37,455 nt of DNA from Chara braunii (GCA_003427395.1 BFEA01000165.1:495710-533164); one strand, 5' to 3'; shown: positions 1-11,685, numbered from the stretch's first letter. Translations and numbers: made by a program. The notes: a model not told the origin generated them from the letters alone.

Positions 1-1792
1 CCGCCCGCCTCAATCTTCCCCAAAGGTTTCTCAGCGAATTTGGGCCATACTCAGCAATCGCAGTACAGCCCCATATTCAGATTTGAGTGGATGGCTGTTT
101 AATGACTGGTCGGCAGACCGCAGACCGGTTGGCCTTACCTGTAAACTGCGAAATGATTGGTGGTCGGCGGGTATGCAACCCTGCCCTATGGTGAATCTAT
201 GCTTACCCATGAGCACTGGAGTAAGTAGGCATGACGCATGCAGTCAAAAAGCGTCTTTTTCTGGGGTGCATGATTTGCTGGTAGCCATCACTCTTGGGGG
301 GCACATTGACAAGGGATCTGGAGGCACAGGCCTTGGAGCCGATGTCCCAAGCTATGAATTCAAACAATGAAAAACAAGTTGTACAAAAAGGCAGTGTTCC
401 ATATCCCCGGCTATGCATACGGAGGGTGAAAAACAAGTAGCAATAGAAAGAAACCAGAGGAATGGGAAAATACGCAGAAAATTTCACATAGCGAAAAAAG
501 GCAATCTAGGAAGAAGAAAAGGAGAACACAAGGATTCAAGAAAGCTGAAATGCTTAGAAACATAGAGCGGTAGTTGATAGCACTCACGTCTGTCTTGGCT
601 GGTGCGATGTTCGGATAGATTCTCTATCTGTTGATTTGGGCTAAGAGGGTATTGGCAGTTTGTGTTTTTTGCGTTTCTGCTGTTGGACGTGGTGATTGAT
701 GTCTGGATGTGTCTGTTGTAGTTCTGTGTAATTGGTGTGTGAGATGTGAAGGCTCAGAATGAGTCCCAACAAATTGTAGGTGAGGCAGGGTTGGTGTTTT
801 CTTTTGTGTTTGCTTTTTTTTCCCCAACTTTTTGTTGTTGTTTTTTCCCCTGAACGTTTTCTTTTCTTTTTACTCTGTTTTGTTTTGCCTTTTCCGATGG
901 CTTGGGGCCAGTCAGAAAAATGACGAGAGCCAAAAATCATGAAAGTCGGCGAGCTAAAAAAATTGTACACCGCTGCCTTGTGCCTCCGGCTTCCCTTGCT
1001 CTCCCCCTTGGCCGGTAGGCCCACACTTTCTACAGCGTGTATACGGCTGGAGCCCTCACGCTTTGTTGGGAGCAGTCGTGCAAAAAAAAATAAATCATAA
1101 TTCCGAGTAGCTATTGTCAGAACGGACCAGGAGCTGCCGACGCCAAGGCAGACGACCTGTGTACTTGGATGTGTATTCAGGTGGAGTTGCAGCTCTTTGT
1201 CGCGAGGAGTGCCAGTGGCTGTCTACTCCCTCAAACGAACGAAGGTGAAATGTGAGAGTTTATAAAAATTATTAAGACAGGAATGGAAAGTTGAGAACAC
1301 TTTCCGAATTTGTCATGAGAGGTGGCAATCGCGACCGCTTCCCTGGAAAGAATAAAGGTGAAGCATGAAAATTCAAGCTGATAGAACATGGAAATTTAAG
1401 AGCATTTTGAGCACAGCAATAAAATCGTACCAATACATGAATGTCGGCAGTGAAAAGCGAAGTAGAAACAAAGCTGCGAAATTGTGCAACTTCGGAAACC
1501 AAAAACGAAAGAGAAATTAGGATGGGACAAGTCGTGGTAGTTAGACCTCTGGATGGATGTCTAGGAAAGGTTGTGGGTTCCACTCTGGTCGGTCCTCGTT
1601 CGCTCGTGCGCAAGCCGAGTCGGTTTTAGTGTGATACTCTGCGCGCTTGTCCCCCAGCATGGTGTGGTCCAGCTTACAGCTGATGAATGCATTTTGCTCA
1701 TGCGATGCGGCACTCACATGATGATGACGGAGGTGGGGAGTCTTCTCTTGATGATTGAGACTGGATCGGTGTGCCAGTTGATGACAAGGAAC

Positions 1793-2100
1793 AGGGGTTG
1801 GTGGTGGATGAGTGGAGATTAGGGTGCTTCAGTTGATGACAGAGGCATTGATCTTGAGGGATAAACAGAGATAGGGGGACTCCAGTTGATGACGGAGGCG
1901 TGGAGCCTTTTAGTCAATTATTTGATGACTTGAAAGAGGGGTTAACAGGGGTTGGTGGTTGATGAGTGGAGATTAAGGTGCTCCAGTTGATGACCGAGGC
2001 ATTGATCTTGAAGTTTTGACAGAGATAGGGGGACTCCAGTTGGCGACGGAGGCGCGGAGCCTTTTAGTTGATTATTTGATGACAAGAAAGAGGGGTTAAC
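1793..2100. repeat. Two-copy tandem duplication, 154-bp unit
   Basis: Copy 1 is 1793-1946 and copy 2 is 1947-2100. Both begin AGGGGTTGGTGG and end AGAGGGGTTAAC, and they differ at scattered positions. Each unit contains the short motif CCAGTTGATGAC more than once, and partial versions of it occur just upstream (about 1740-1790). The array looks like a short satellite-like seed with one clear full-length duplication. Confidence 0.9.
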
Positions 2101-2925
2101 TGTTGCATATACAGACCATGATCTTGATCCGATGACATACACTAGGTTCTGATGCACACATAAGATGGATAGCTAACATGTGGACTGTACACGTTGGTTA
2201 GGACGGGTGGGCTAGGTTGGAGTACGTACGGTAGGCCGGCGTTGCTACGGAATCATAGGAGCAGCAAAAATGCTGAGGAGATTGGAGGCCAGGAGGGGCA
2301 AAGGGAAGTCAAAAGAGGGGGGGATTTCCATCTGCTCAATTGCAGTTCTGGAGAACCAAAACTGATGCAGTGGAATTGCTTACCTGCTCCTCTTATGCCA
2401 TAAGCCAATTGGTGTGCAGTCATTTTGGAAGTAACACAATGCATGAGCACTGGTATGAAAATGATGAAATCATTGGAAGTATGATGATGCTGAGGGGATT
2501 GGTGGGCAGAAGGGGGAAGACGGAGTAGTAAATCTTCTCTTTTTTTTCTGTTCACAAGAATTGAAAAACGTCTGCAAGGATGAGATTGTGACGAGGTTGG
2601 TGGAGAGGATCTGACAGACGTAAACTATATCACATCTCCCCTCATATGAGGATTGTGATGAGTTTGAGTTGTGACGCCTAGGATGATTTTGATCATTTGA
2701 TGAGTTTGAAAAAGTATGAATAATTACAATGTCAGAGGGGAGGACTGGTGGGTGGATTGGGAAGAAGAAGCTGTGGGAAGTATGGAGGATGATGGGGAGG
2801 GACTGTATGGGAAGTAAAGAGGGGGAGCAACACCATCAGCAGGGGAAACGGATAAAACGCAGTTTGTTACATGATGATCTGAGCTGCAATCTGGGCGGGG
2901 GGGGCATGGGTGGGCTGGCCGTGCC

Positions 2926-3023
2926 AGGTCCAGGCAAGGTCCTAGGCAGCCCCAGTATAAAATAAAAGAATCATAGGTCCAGGCAAGGTCCTAGGCAGCC
3001 CCAATATAAAATAAAAGAATCAT
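2926..3023. repeat. Two-copy tandem duplication, 49-bp unit
   Basis: Units 2926-2974 and 2975-3023 both begin AGGTCCAGGCAAGG and end with an A-rich tail. They are nearly identical, which points to a recent local duplication. It lies about 400 bp upstream of the first FBL15-like exon, in presumed intron sequence. Confidence 0.9.
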
Positions 3024-3435
3024 AAATTTTCAAAACAATTGGAAAGTAAACTATGTGTTGTGAAAAATGCAAATCAAACAACTTTTGGCTGAGGGGCACG
3101 TTGAAGTCCCTCGATAAGTGAAAAAAGAAAAAAGAAAAAAAAAAAAGGAAACTGCAGCACATCTTTAAGGCCCCTCGAAGCTCATTAAACCCGGTTTGTA
3201 CCCTCCAGAACCCCGAACGGGGGACATCGCTGAATTCATAGGTGAGGCTGGACCTGGGGACATGTAGGGTTTGATGGGCCGGCGGGTCGAGGCAACTCTC
3301 GTTACCTAGGCGAAGTATCAATTCTCGAGCTTTGCAGCGAATTGTACCATTGAATGTCATGTCTATCTCTAGGCTGGGCGCTTAGAAGAACCACTTTTGG
3401 GAAACTTACATATGGTTTTCTCATTTTCTGTGCAG

Positions 3436-4289
3436 GTGCTTCGCGTATCGGCTTGCAAATGGCTTGACGATGCCGCTCTTGCCCCACTCTACGATAGCCA
3501 GGCGCTCATGAACTTGAGAGAGCTAGATGTCTCTTACTGCAACCTAAGTAATGCTGCGCTCGGCAGTGTGTTGGCGCTATGTCCCAGGCTAGTGTCTGTG
3601 AACCTCAGCGGGTGTGAGAACGTAACAGATCTAGTGTGGGATCGTATATCAGGGAGGCCACTTGCATCGGATTCCGATGATCTCTCGGATGCACAGATTG
3701 GGGAGGAGATTGAGAAAAGGTTGACTTCAGATCAAGGAATTGCTTTGGATCTTTACTCAGGGGAGAGAATTCTTGAACAAGTGAGGTTACAGAGTCCAGC
3801 CCAGGAAGATGAACCCGTGGTGGGCCTCCAGTACATGGACATCGATGCAGCTGAGGCTTCTGAGAGAGAGGGAGAGGATTCGGTGATGTCGTCAGCTTGT
3901 GGATCGAGGTATCCCTTGGCATGCGCGAGAAAGATTGGAAATGCAAGAGCGGACGTGGCTCATTGCCAGCTGCTGGCTAATGAAGATGGGTATATGAGTC
4001 TAGACAGCCTGGACTTGAGTCCCGATGTGCTTGGACCGGAGTTTGTTGGAACCGTCAGAACTGATACGGAGATCCTACGGCGTGCTGGCGAGCTCGGGAA
4101 ACCATTGATGAGTGATGACGATTCAAGGGCTTTGCAGACGCTTATTTGCGTTGGGTGCAAGTCAATAAGGTGTGCTGTTGTTCTGGAGAATGCGTCATGC
4201 AACGACTTGACGTGTCTCAACCTTTCTCTCTCAAGGAACCTCAGGGAAGTGCGGCTAGCGTGCTCTAATCTGCGGTCGCTTAATTTGAG
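3436..4289 (+). CDS. FBL15: FBL15-like exon A (first visible exon)
   Basis: An 854-bp exon. It begins in phase 0 after the acceptor TTTTCTGTGCAG and ends two bases into a codon at donor GTAAGTAAG (4290). It covers LRR segments through LNLSLSRNLREV and the following repeat. Between DLVW (3628-3639) and CVGC (4147-4158) lie 169 residues rich in D, E and S, for example EASEREGEDSVMSS. From memory, this spacer is only about 40 residues in flowering plants. The frame is open throughout, so the extra length looks coding rather than a retained intron. The in-frame ATG at 3397 lies before the acceptor and is not a convincing start, because the homology begins exactly at the splice site. Confidence 0.88.
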
Positions 4290-7200
4290 GTAAGTAAGTT
4301 TATTTTTTGGTTACTATTCCTCGGCCTCGTTAATCGTGCAGGCATCCTAATAGTCGATCACAAAGATCAGATAGTCTCTGTCTGGCATCGCATCGTAGTT
4401 CAATCAATTTGATAACCTAATGTGGCCTTGTATGCGTTTATGTTTTTGTTTTGTGGGGCTTGAATGATGTGAATCAGTGAAACCATCATGCCATGAGCCC
4501 TAGAACCCCAGCAGCATTGTGCGTAACCTATTGAAGAGTAAAGGAAAATAGCTTCACTATCGGCCCTTGGTACCCTATATCCAAAAAAGAATTTGAGAGA
4601 AGAACATAGTGTAGTTAAAAAAAAAAAAAAAAAGATGTTATTTCCATTGGATCTGTGGGGATTTCCACTCTCTCCCCCACCTCCCCCCCTCCTCCCCTTC
4701 CCTTCTGAGAATGGTCTGGTTACATTTAGGTGAATGCATGTTGTCAGTGCAGGGGTCCAGAAGGCAACATATGGTATGACACTTCAAATTTCGGAACTTG
4801 GGGTTTGTCAGCGTGGCTACTCTCTGTCCCTCCTTGATGCGAATACAGTGTCGTGTAGAGAAGAATGTATGTGGGCTATGGACGGTGGAAGCTGCAACGT
4901 TGCCTCGAAGGCAAGTCTTGCGTTGTGAAATGAGACAGATTGTCCCTCGCCTTCTTCGTGTCATAGGGATTGCATGACCCTCCTGGCCCTCCACTCGGGA
5001 AGGGGTGAATTGTGAAAAAAAAAAAGAAGAAAAGAGCATGGCCCTCTGCTCAAGCCGTGATTATTGTATGGTGAATGGTCGAGTTTGTCACTCTCTGTGC
5101 TTAACTGTATTTTTTGATCAGTTTCTGGTGTTGATAACTTGATATTGGATTCAAGCTCTCTGTCGTGGGGGGAGGAGGCCAAGAGGAGGAGAAGAAATAT
5201 GTGAAAGAGCAGCACGATGACCTCGGGAGCAGAACTTCTTGAAGCGGGAAGGAACAAGGGGATGGGAAAGAACAAGGGGGTCCTACTACCTGCTACGGCT
5301 CATATCGGTGCGCTCTTGTCCTAGTGGCGCATAGCTTTTGCGCACTGTTTGCAGGTCCTTGAGTACCAATCGCTACAATGGAGCTGAAAGGACAGAATTA
5401 TGAAACCCCCGATTTCACAGCATGGCTACCGGTCACTATTCTGCATTATTATGTTACCGTTGTGTTACTGTTATGTTACTGTTATGTTACCATTATGGTA
5501 CTGTTATGTTACTGTTATGTCACTGTTATGTTACGGTTATGTTACTGTGATGTTACATTCAGCGAGTTCTCTCATCATGCATGGAAGTTTGTCCAACTTA
5601 TTTCCAGAGTATGAACACGGATGGATTACAACTCTGTCCTGAACATGCGGAATTATAATGTTGTTGCGTGCAGCAATTGTGTCTCCTTAGTGACGTTGAA
5701 GCTGCAATGCCCAAGATTGACAAGTCTCTTTCTCCAGGTATGCATGGAATGTATTTTCTTGTTGACATCCTTTTTGCATGGGCTTGCTATTGGAGGGATT
5801 GATGTTTCTTTATTTCTTTTTTTCTTTTCTTTTTTAAATTTTTCCAGGGTGTTGTAGAGGCCAGTCACTGAGTGCACAGTGATCACCTGGAGCTGTGAGC
5901 CGTGGGTGTCCTGCAATATGAGACCACCTCCTATCCCATCCTCACGCCGATACTCCTAGTGCACCCCCTATCCCACTATCCTACCTCAGTGTGACCAGCA
6001 CTCGGGACCATTACCCCCACTATCCTCACGCCGATACTCCTAGCGCACCCCCTATCCCACTATCCTACCTCAGTGTGACAGCAGTGATAGGCACCAGGGC
6101 TCATAGGTTGCCCTGCCCTGCTGGAAGCGGAATTGGACGAGCCTTGTCGAACGGGAATTTCCCGGATGCCAGGCCCAGGCAATCTACCATGCGTCCGAAG
6201 ACACCATAGACCCTAGGTTCAGACAGGGAAGCACCCATTGAAGCAGTCTTACCGTCCTTCCCCTAGCTTACCCAAGGCCAGGCGGAGCGCGGACTGACCT
6301 GAGCGACTTATGTCCCTACCCTTATGCTAGGGTCTAAGCCTTATATATAGCCACCAGACCGTTCTATCTGAATGCCACTTGGAACCACACCTAATGGCAC
6401 CCTATCCAACGTGCCCGAACCTACTGCAGATACTACACCCCACCCAGTGACTAGAGCCCCCCAGTCTCATATTATAGTATGTATATACGCGCATGCGGAA
6501 ACATGTGTATGTAGCCCGTAGGCGATATGTAGTTCACAAGCTATGTGTATGCCTGGACGCTGTGTATGCTCTGTGAATCTATGTATCGAGATGTACAGAC
6601 AGCGTCATGTGTGTATTACGAGGGGAGAACGGGGCAAGCTGGACAAGGACCCCCCCCCAAGGTCCGAACCAAGCTCGAACCCGTGACCTTGTAACATGTA
6701 ATCAAATGACTCTACCGTGTGAACGACTATCGGAAATGGCACGAACGTGTGATATTCCAGACTGGGGATATCAACAGAACACCCAAGACCAACACCCCCA
6801 AGCATCCCCTGCAGAACCCAGAACCAACATACAACACCGTGGAGAACTCTTTGGTGGTGCGCAGGCAGTGCCTGTAATCGTACCATGCGGGAGCCCAAGG
6901 AAGGATGTGATGTTAAGGCAGCATTAAAGCAATCAAAGCTCAAGCTGAGGTGCTGGTGTTTCGATCACATCTAGAATCCAGGTCGCTTTCAATCGTGAAC
7001 AGAGGGACATCTGCGCCTGAGAATAATGCCTGGGCATCAAGGCTACCAGAGTGTAATCCGAAAGCCATAAGGCTAAGTGGGCTGGGGTGAAAGTGAAGCC
7101 CCAAGATGAGCACTTCACCCCACCCCAGCACGGAGATCCCGCGACACGGTGTACCCAACCACACTCACCCCTACGCAGCCACACTGCCTGTAGCATAATC

Positions 7201-8535
7201 TCTACAGCGGTTACTGCGCGAAAGCACGTGGCACGGGACCACCTGCCCGGCCGGGACAAAACAGATTTAAAAGAAGGAAGTTTTTTAATTCTTTCGTTTT
7301 TGTTGTGAAATTGGGTATAAGGAATCTCAATGTGGCCCTGGGGCAAAAGTTGTTGAGTTTATTTTTCTGCATAACATTTTGATTTTCCGGCTTTTTTTTT
7401 TTTTTGCTGGGATCTTCTTTGGTCCTTGCACGGATGTGCGACCCGGGCAAACAAGATAATCTGGCCGGGCTCGCCGGTAGCCCTGCTGGGTTATATTGAG
7501 CTAAGGTCTGCGTTTTCGTAAGTCACTTCTTAAAAATATAACACCCCTTTAGTGCTCGGACATAGTGCTCGGACATTATATTTTTTTTCAGTAGAATGAT
7601 CGGGGTGCTATATTTGAAAGTCTTATAGCGGGGGCGAAGGGGGTTGCTTCCACATGGGGTTGAAAGGGTCTTTGTCACTGGTCGTTTCTCTTCACAGCTT
7701 TTCCATGCTTGTGCCCGACAGGGCTATCTTATTTTGTTGTTTTGGCGGCTACACGAAGGTGAGAGCTAGAGATGATGTTGATGTTTATATCATGAATCAA
7801 CATTACCTCCTCCTTTCGGCCTTTTTATGAACGTTAAATCACACGTCTTTGCTGGATTTAGATCCCCTGTACCCTGCCTTGCAAAATCGCCGCTGTTTAC
7901 TTGCTTTGTCAGCAGCAGGGGATTTTCCTTCCTCGTTCTTCTGTGCTTTTTGCTTCAATTTCATGGTTTGTCAGTATAGCGTGATGGGCGTGACACTTCT
8001 GAGAGTCTGGATGAATGGTTGCTCTGCAGGCCTGCTGCATTGAGGTTGAGGTTTTGAGACAGGCTGTGAGATCTTGCGCTGCCCTTGAGACGCTGGATGT
8101 CCGCAACTGTTGTAAGGTACGCCCCTTTCTTCCGGACACAACACACTCTTTCACTCTCGACCCTTTCAGTTATGGGATGAACCAAGATGCCAAGAAGTCC
8201 TCTATTACAAGTGCCAACAGCATCCATGCGGACTTGTGTTATCCCAAGCTTCCTTTAGTACATCACTGGGAGGTCTTTGTGAGTGCAACGCACCGCAGCA
8301 TCACAAAAAACGAGGCACATCGTTGCGATTTCTTAGCAACACAGAACGAGGGTTGCACTCCTTATTATCTGTTTGTGGTCTCAAGTGTTAATTGATTAGT
8401 GGTCATGATTGGTGCTATAGTCCTCTTACCATGCATATGACTACTCCGTAAGGTTTGATTATTCATTCCAATTCTGCTCATCCTATCGATGGATGAAGCC
8501 TCTCTCTGTTTCTTTGCGTGCATGGTTGAACAACA

Positions 8536-8605
<70 letters not shown>

Positions 8606-9542
8606 CACACACACACACGCAAGTGTAATAGCGTATATTTCTATGTTATAGCGAAAGATTCATTCGATTTTGCTTATCCTATCTATGAAAGTAGCGTGAG
8701 GCCAGCCGTAAATGTGATAAATTTTCAGAAGATCATCACCAAAATACGATAACAGAAAGATGCATAAGGTTTGAAGCAGGACTTGTAATTGTGAGCCTAC
8801 AAGTACGCGCCAGCATGAACTGATGTGTTTGGTGGCGGCTCCAGTGACTTAGTTAGACTGTTCAGTTGTGTTTGGGTATATGCACCTCTCAACTGGGTGT
8901 CCTCTACTTACAGACTCGCAAGCATTATTGTCGTACCGAGAAATAGGAACTCTGTCAGCCAGCTGCTTGGTTGACATGCTGGTATGTCGCTACACGTTTG
9001 CCTCGCAAAGACCGTTCAGAGAGTGAAATGTTTCGCAGCTCAACCGTTTTCCAGGATGGCTGCTCGATGGGTGCTCAGGAGGAGACTTCTCGAGGGGAGA
9101 TAACTGGTGACTTGTAGTGCAACATCGGTCCGTGTGTTTATCTTTTGCAATTTAATAATGAAAGCATGACCGTACGCACCAGTACTTGGGCCATAAGTCG
9201 GCTGCGGCCCTTATGCGTTGACGGGCGGCGCCTTTAGGGCTTTAGGTGTATGGGACCCAGTGCCCATCACATTCTGAGATTTCCTTGGGCAAAGGCTTGA
9301 ACCCAGTTCCTGTGGTGAGGGGGAAAACAAAGAAATGTTGCATGTGGTGAGGGAAAATTATAAAGGAAAAGAAGTGGGAGGTCCTCTTTGCACTATCCAG
9401 GTTACGGATGTCTCGGAGATGTTACACAATGTCGAATGTTTCGTGGTGGTGTTTGTGTAAACAGGTGACTCCGGCTGTGCTGACTCATATCAGGGAAGTT
9501 TGCCCTCAGCTGAAGAGACTCTACAACAGTCTCTCAGGTTAA
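3436..9542 (+). CDS. FBL15: FBL15-like F-box/LRR protein, C-terminal four exons (partial)
   Basis: These are the last four exons of a plant FBL15-type protein: 3436-4289, 5674-5737, 8030-8116 and 9465-9542, joined they give 360 residues and a stop. All introns are GT-AG and the joined frame stays open. FBL15 proteins are SCF ubiquitin-ligase substrate receptors with an N-terminal F-box and many cysteine-containing leucine-rich repeats. Only repeats are visible here; the F-box must lie upstream of the window. Family-like segments in order are VLRVSACKWLDDAALAPLY, LRELDVSYCNLSNAALGSVL, SVNLSGCENVTDLVW, a long acidic insert, CVGCKSIRC, LNLSLSRNLREV, the split repeat LNLS/NCVSLVTLKLQCPRL, LETLDVRNC, and the terminal CPQLKRLYNSLSG. 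From memory, the Arabidopsis FBL15/SLOMO protein has the same segment order and ending. The start codon and full length cannot be judged. Substrate and biological role in this organism are unknown. Confidence 0.88.
4290..5673 (+). other. FBL15: FBL15-like intron 1
   Basis: A 1,384-bp GT-AG intron. It contains a 17-A run near 4617-4634, A- and T-rich low-complexity sequence, and a minisatellite of a TGTTACTGTTAT-type unit (entered separately). No other gene is recognisable inside it. Confidence 0.8.
5451..5556. repeat. 12-bp minisatellite TGTTACTGTTAT
   Basis: About nine imperfect copies of the 12-mer TGTTACTGTTAT (itself a diverged 6-mer) occupy this interval. Open frames across it read as repetitive Tyr/Val/Leu/Cys strings and are repeat artefacts. 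The array lies in FBL15-like intron 1, about 120 bp upstream of exon B. Confidence 0.92.
5674..5737 (+). CDS. FBL15: FBL15-like exon B
   Basis: A 64-bp exon between the acceptor TTGTTGCGTGCAG and donor GTATGCATGG. The split codon AG|C joins exon A to give serine, producing LNLS-NCVSLVTLKLQCPRL and then TSLFLQ, a typical cysteine-containing leucine-rich repeat. The exon ends on a codon boundary. It is too short to be found without the protein-family match and the flanking splice sites. Confidence 0.88.
5939..6079. repeat. Direct repeat, 57-bp copies 84 bp apart
   Basis: Copies at 5939-5995 and 6023-6079 both read TCCTCACGCCGATACTCCTA and continue through CTATCCTACCTCAGTGTGAC, with about one difference. 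The spacer also contains a related CCACTATCC stretch. It lies inside FBL15-like intron 2. Confidence 0.88.
6665..6735 (-). mobile_element. tRNA-derived SINE head (putative)
   Basis: Read on the minus strand, the segment has an A-box-like stretch (TAGTCGTTCACACGGTAGAG). Twenty-seven bases later comes a B-box-like GGGTTCGAGCTT. That is the spacing of RNA polymerase III internal promoters in tRNA genes. The anticodon and acceptor stems do not form, so this is not a functional tRNA. A decayed SINE head or tRNA pseudogene is the best reading. The 3' body and tail could not be delimited. Confidence 0.5.
8030..8116 (+). CDS. FBL15: FBL15-like exon C
   Basis: An 87-bp exon (29 codons) in phase 0 at both ends. 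The acceptor is GCTCTGCAG and the donor GTACGCCC. It encodes ACCIEVEVLRQAVRSC followed by AALETLDVRNCCK. This matches the penultimate repeat of plant FBL15 proteins, whose hallmark is LETLDVR followed by a cysteine. Confidence 0.87.
8117..9464 (+). other. FBL15: FBL15-like intron 3
   Basis: A 1,348-bp GT-AG intron. It contains the (CT)n/(CA)n microsatellite and a copy of the core repeat shared with the 37-kb end of the window. No coding signal is seen beyond short chance frames. Confidence 0.8.
8474..8692. repeat. (CT)n(CA)n microsatellite with flanking core repeat
   Basis: TGCTCATCCTATCGATGGA (about 8476-8494) precedes a 65-base CT tract (8538-8602) and an AC tract (8605-8618). These are followed by a diverged core, from GTATATTTCTATGTTATAGC (about 8632) through TTGCTTATCCTATCTATG. 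The same core and the same CT-then-CA order occur at 37081-37246, so this is a dispersed repeat family, not an isolated microsatellite. Confidence 0.8.
9465..9542 (+). CDS. FBL15: FBL15-like terminal exon D
   Basis: A 78-bp terminal exon after the acceptor GTGTAAACAG. It encodes VTPAVLTHIREVCPQLKR and then LYNSLSG followed by TAA. The CPxLKR-x-x-xSLS ending agrees with the C-terminus of land-plant FBL15 proteins, which supports 9540-9542 as the genuine stop. No canonical polyadenylation signal lies close by; an AATAAA at 9921-9926 is a possible but weak candidate. Confidence 0.85.
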   Translation: MTPAVLTHIREVCPQLKRLYNSLSG

Positions 9543-11685
9543 TTGGCAGCCATCGAAATCCATGCTGCATCTCTCTGGCAATGACAATGGTGTATCTGTC
9601 TGCCTGTGTACATGGAAGGTAATCTTTTCAGGATTGTACTAAGCTACTAGAACAATCTAGAGCTATCATCTCTTTTGGGTCTTTGATCTGAAGATTCTCC
9701 GGGATGAGCGTCTTGGCCGATTGGCAGGTGTTTCTCTGTCAAAGGTTCAGCGTAGCTACTACTGGAGAGTAGTAGATGTTTTCATCTAGGGTAGAGAGAA
9801 AGGGGCTGCTGAGCTTGTAAAAGTGTGTGGCTTGTGAAAGCGAATACATAACAATTTCATGTTTACGTCATGTCTTCCTTCTTCTTTTGTTCTTCCATCC
9901 TCAACCGCGGAAACAAACGGAATAAACTCTGGCAGGGTGGCCCTTCTGTTTGAAGACCGGTTCCTGTGTTCATTTGCAAACAGAGGGCTCTATATACAGG
10001 ACTGTCAGCTCACGTACAACGCTCACAGGACTGGCACTTGGTGTCTGTGCCACAAGCATCAGCTCACGTACGACGCGCACAGGACTGTCAGCTGAGTGCT
10101 ATTTTTAGTTTTTATTTTTTAACTGTGGATTCGATCCTATGCTGCTGTGGAAGGAAACAGTGCTTTGTTAAGTCCCCTGTTTTGGGGGCTGTGATTGCAC
10201 TGTGTTGATTTTTGCTGCCCTTAAAGACTGGGAGCATTGTCACAAGGCTCAAATGGAACGTTGTAGGAAAAGCTTCTTCGCGAAGTGTGTTGTCAATCGC
10301 TTCACTCTTTCCATCACCTCTCCTGTCTCCCCCCCCCCAAATCTCTCTCGTTCCTGCGCCGAGGTCATTAGAGTTGTGCAGGAGTCTCCGAGCTCATAGA
10401 CGTAATGGTCATGCGTAGTTGTGTGTTCCCTTTCTTGTTGGTGCAGTGGTCTTGTATTGAAAGGCAGATGTAGGAAAGAGCACGGTGAGAAAAGAGTACC
10501 TGTAGAAAGCTCCAGAGGGGCTGATAGCGGTGGACATCGGACGACCTTGGACAACGAAGTGGAAGTGCTGAGCCTGAGTTGTCGCCATCTGGAATGTATC
10601 GTCAAACCTTGTCTATAGTGACTCATTCCTAGTTATCATCATTCTGCTAAGGTTGGTAGTTTATTGTTGTGGAGATAGTATAGTGGTCTTTTGTTATTCT
10701 TGGTACTCTGTTGGTTATCGAAAGCAGCACAGAATCCGTTGCAAGGAAGGTTTCCCACCCACAGCAAACAATGTAGGAAAGAAGAATGCTGACGGTGGAG
10801 CTACTGCTCGGTCGATTGGTGTACGTGAGGCTCATCAGATTGTTAGGCACAGAGTTTAGGCTGGACGGATGTCGTTTTCAAGATGTGGTTTTCTTTTTTT
10901 TCGTTGTTGTTTTCGACTCAGGTTTTGCATTTTCCTGCCTTTGTGTTAAAAAATCCAATCCAGGCTTAATCGCATTTGGCCTACCGTCGGCGTTAGTCGT
11001 GATTAACCAATTTTACTAGTACGAAAAGAGGCCAGCGGTGCAAGGTGAGGCCTCCGCTTTTATCAAGTTTTATGGGAACAACAGCTTTGTTTGCCAGGTC
11101 TAAACAATCCACCATGTCGTAGGCGGAAACAGGCAGAGATGTTTCTCGCAAAGTTTGGACTGAGTTCTTACTGTCTGTCACCTGTGCAAAGCCGATGCGT
11201 ACGGAAGCCTGGAGGGCTCACTCTTTTGCATTAGGTTGACATATATGATGGGGAGTTTGTATCCCTCATGTTTTTTATTCCTATAGAATTCGACTCTCTG
11301 ACTCTACGTTTGTTCTGTCTCTCTTTTTACCAGTACCGCTTTTTATTCTTCTTTTTATTCTTCGAAGCTGTCCTCTCTTCATCAGGGGATAGCTGTATTT
11401 TTTGTCTCGATGTTTTGCACTTCAGACCACCGGGGCATTGGTTCCTCGAACGACCAGGACGTTAGTAGCGAAAAGACAAACGGGGCGCTCATCAGGACAT
11501 CGCTAGCAAGGCCACTCTGTGCTGGGAATAGTACCCAGGCTCCTCCGAACCCCTACTGAGGGGGGATGGTAAGACTCTTATTACTCCTGCCATGACCAGC
11601 GAGGGGGGTCCAAGCCAACTATCTCAGCTGGTGGGTGAACCTGAAGTGCGCTGCAGGGGGATGTGGGGGATCGAATGTGGACAAT
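9543..11685. other. Downstream flank of FBL15, no gene seen
   Basis: This region follows the FBL15-like stop codon and presumably starts with its 3' UTR. AATAAA occurs at 9921-9926. A 22-bp direct repeat beginning CAGCTCACGTAC starts at 10006 and again at 10060. Open frames are short, change from frame to frame and resemble no family I recognise. Confidence 0.5.

Larger units (their letters stand above)
1..3435. other. Upstream non-coding region, probable FBL15 intron
   Basis: No reading frame here looks like the missing upstream leucine-rich repeats of the FBL15-like gene, and no other protein family is recognisable. The first visible exon starts at 3436 after an AG acceptor and in mid-protein, so its preceding exon must lie upstream. 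I looked for a short exon ending in a leucine-rich-repeat segment before a GT donor and found none. This stretch is therefore most simply the 3' part of an intron longer than 3.4 kb. It carries two tandem duplications, listed separately, and G-rich and T-rich low-complexity sequence. A small unrecognised exon cannot be excluded. Confidence 0.5.
5738..8029 (+). other. FBL15: FBL15-like intron 2
   Basis: A 2,292-bp GT-AG intron, the largest fully visible one. It includes an 84-bp-period duplication (5939-6079), a tRNA-like SINE head on the minus strand (about 6665-6735) and a T run near 7391-7405. Its open frames show no family resemblance. The element load is consistent with a genome in which introns tolerate retroposon insertion. 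Confidence 0.8.

Noticed and set aside
3397-3435. ATG at 3397 as the start of the FBL15-like protein
   Set aside because: Family similarity begins exactly at 3436, directly after a good polypyrimidine-AG acceptor; the 13 codons before it are intron sequence.
9290-9320. A B-box-like GGGTTCAAGCC on the minus strand as another SINE head
   Set aside because: No A box occurs at the proper distance upstream of it.
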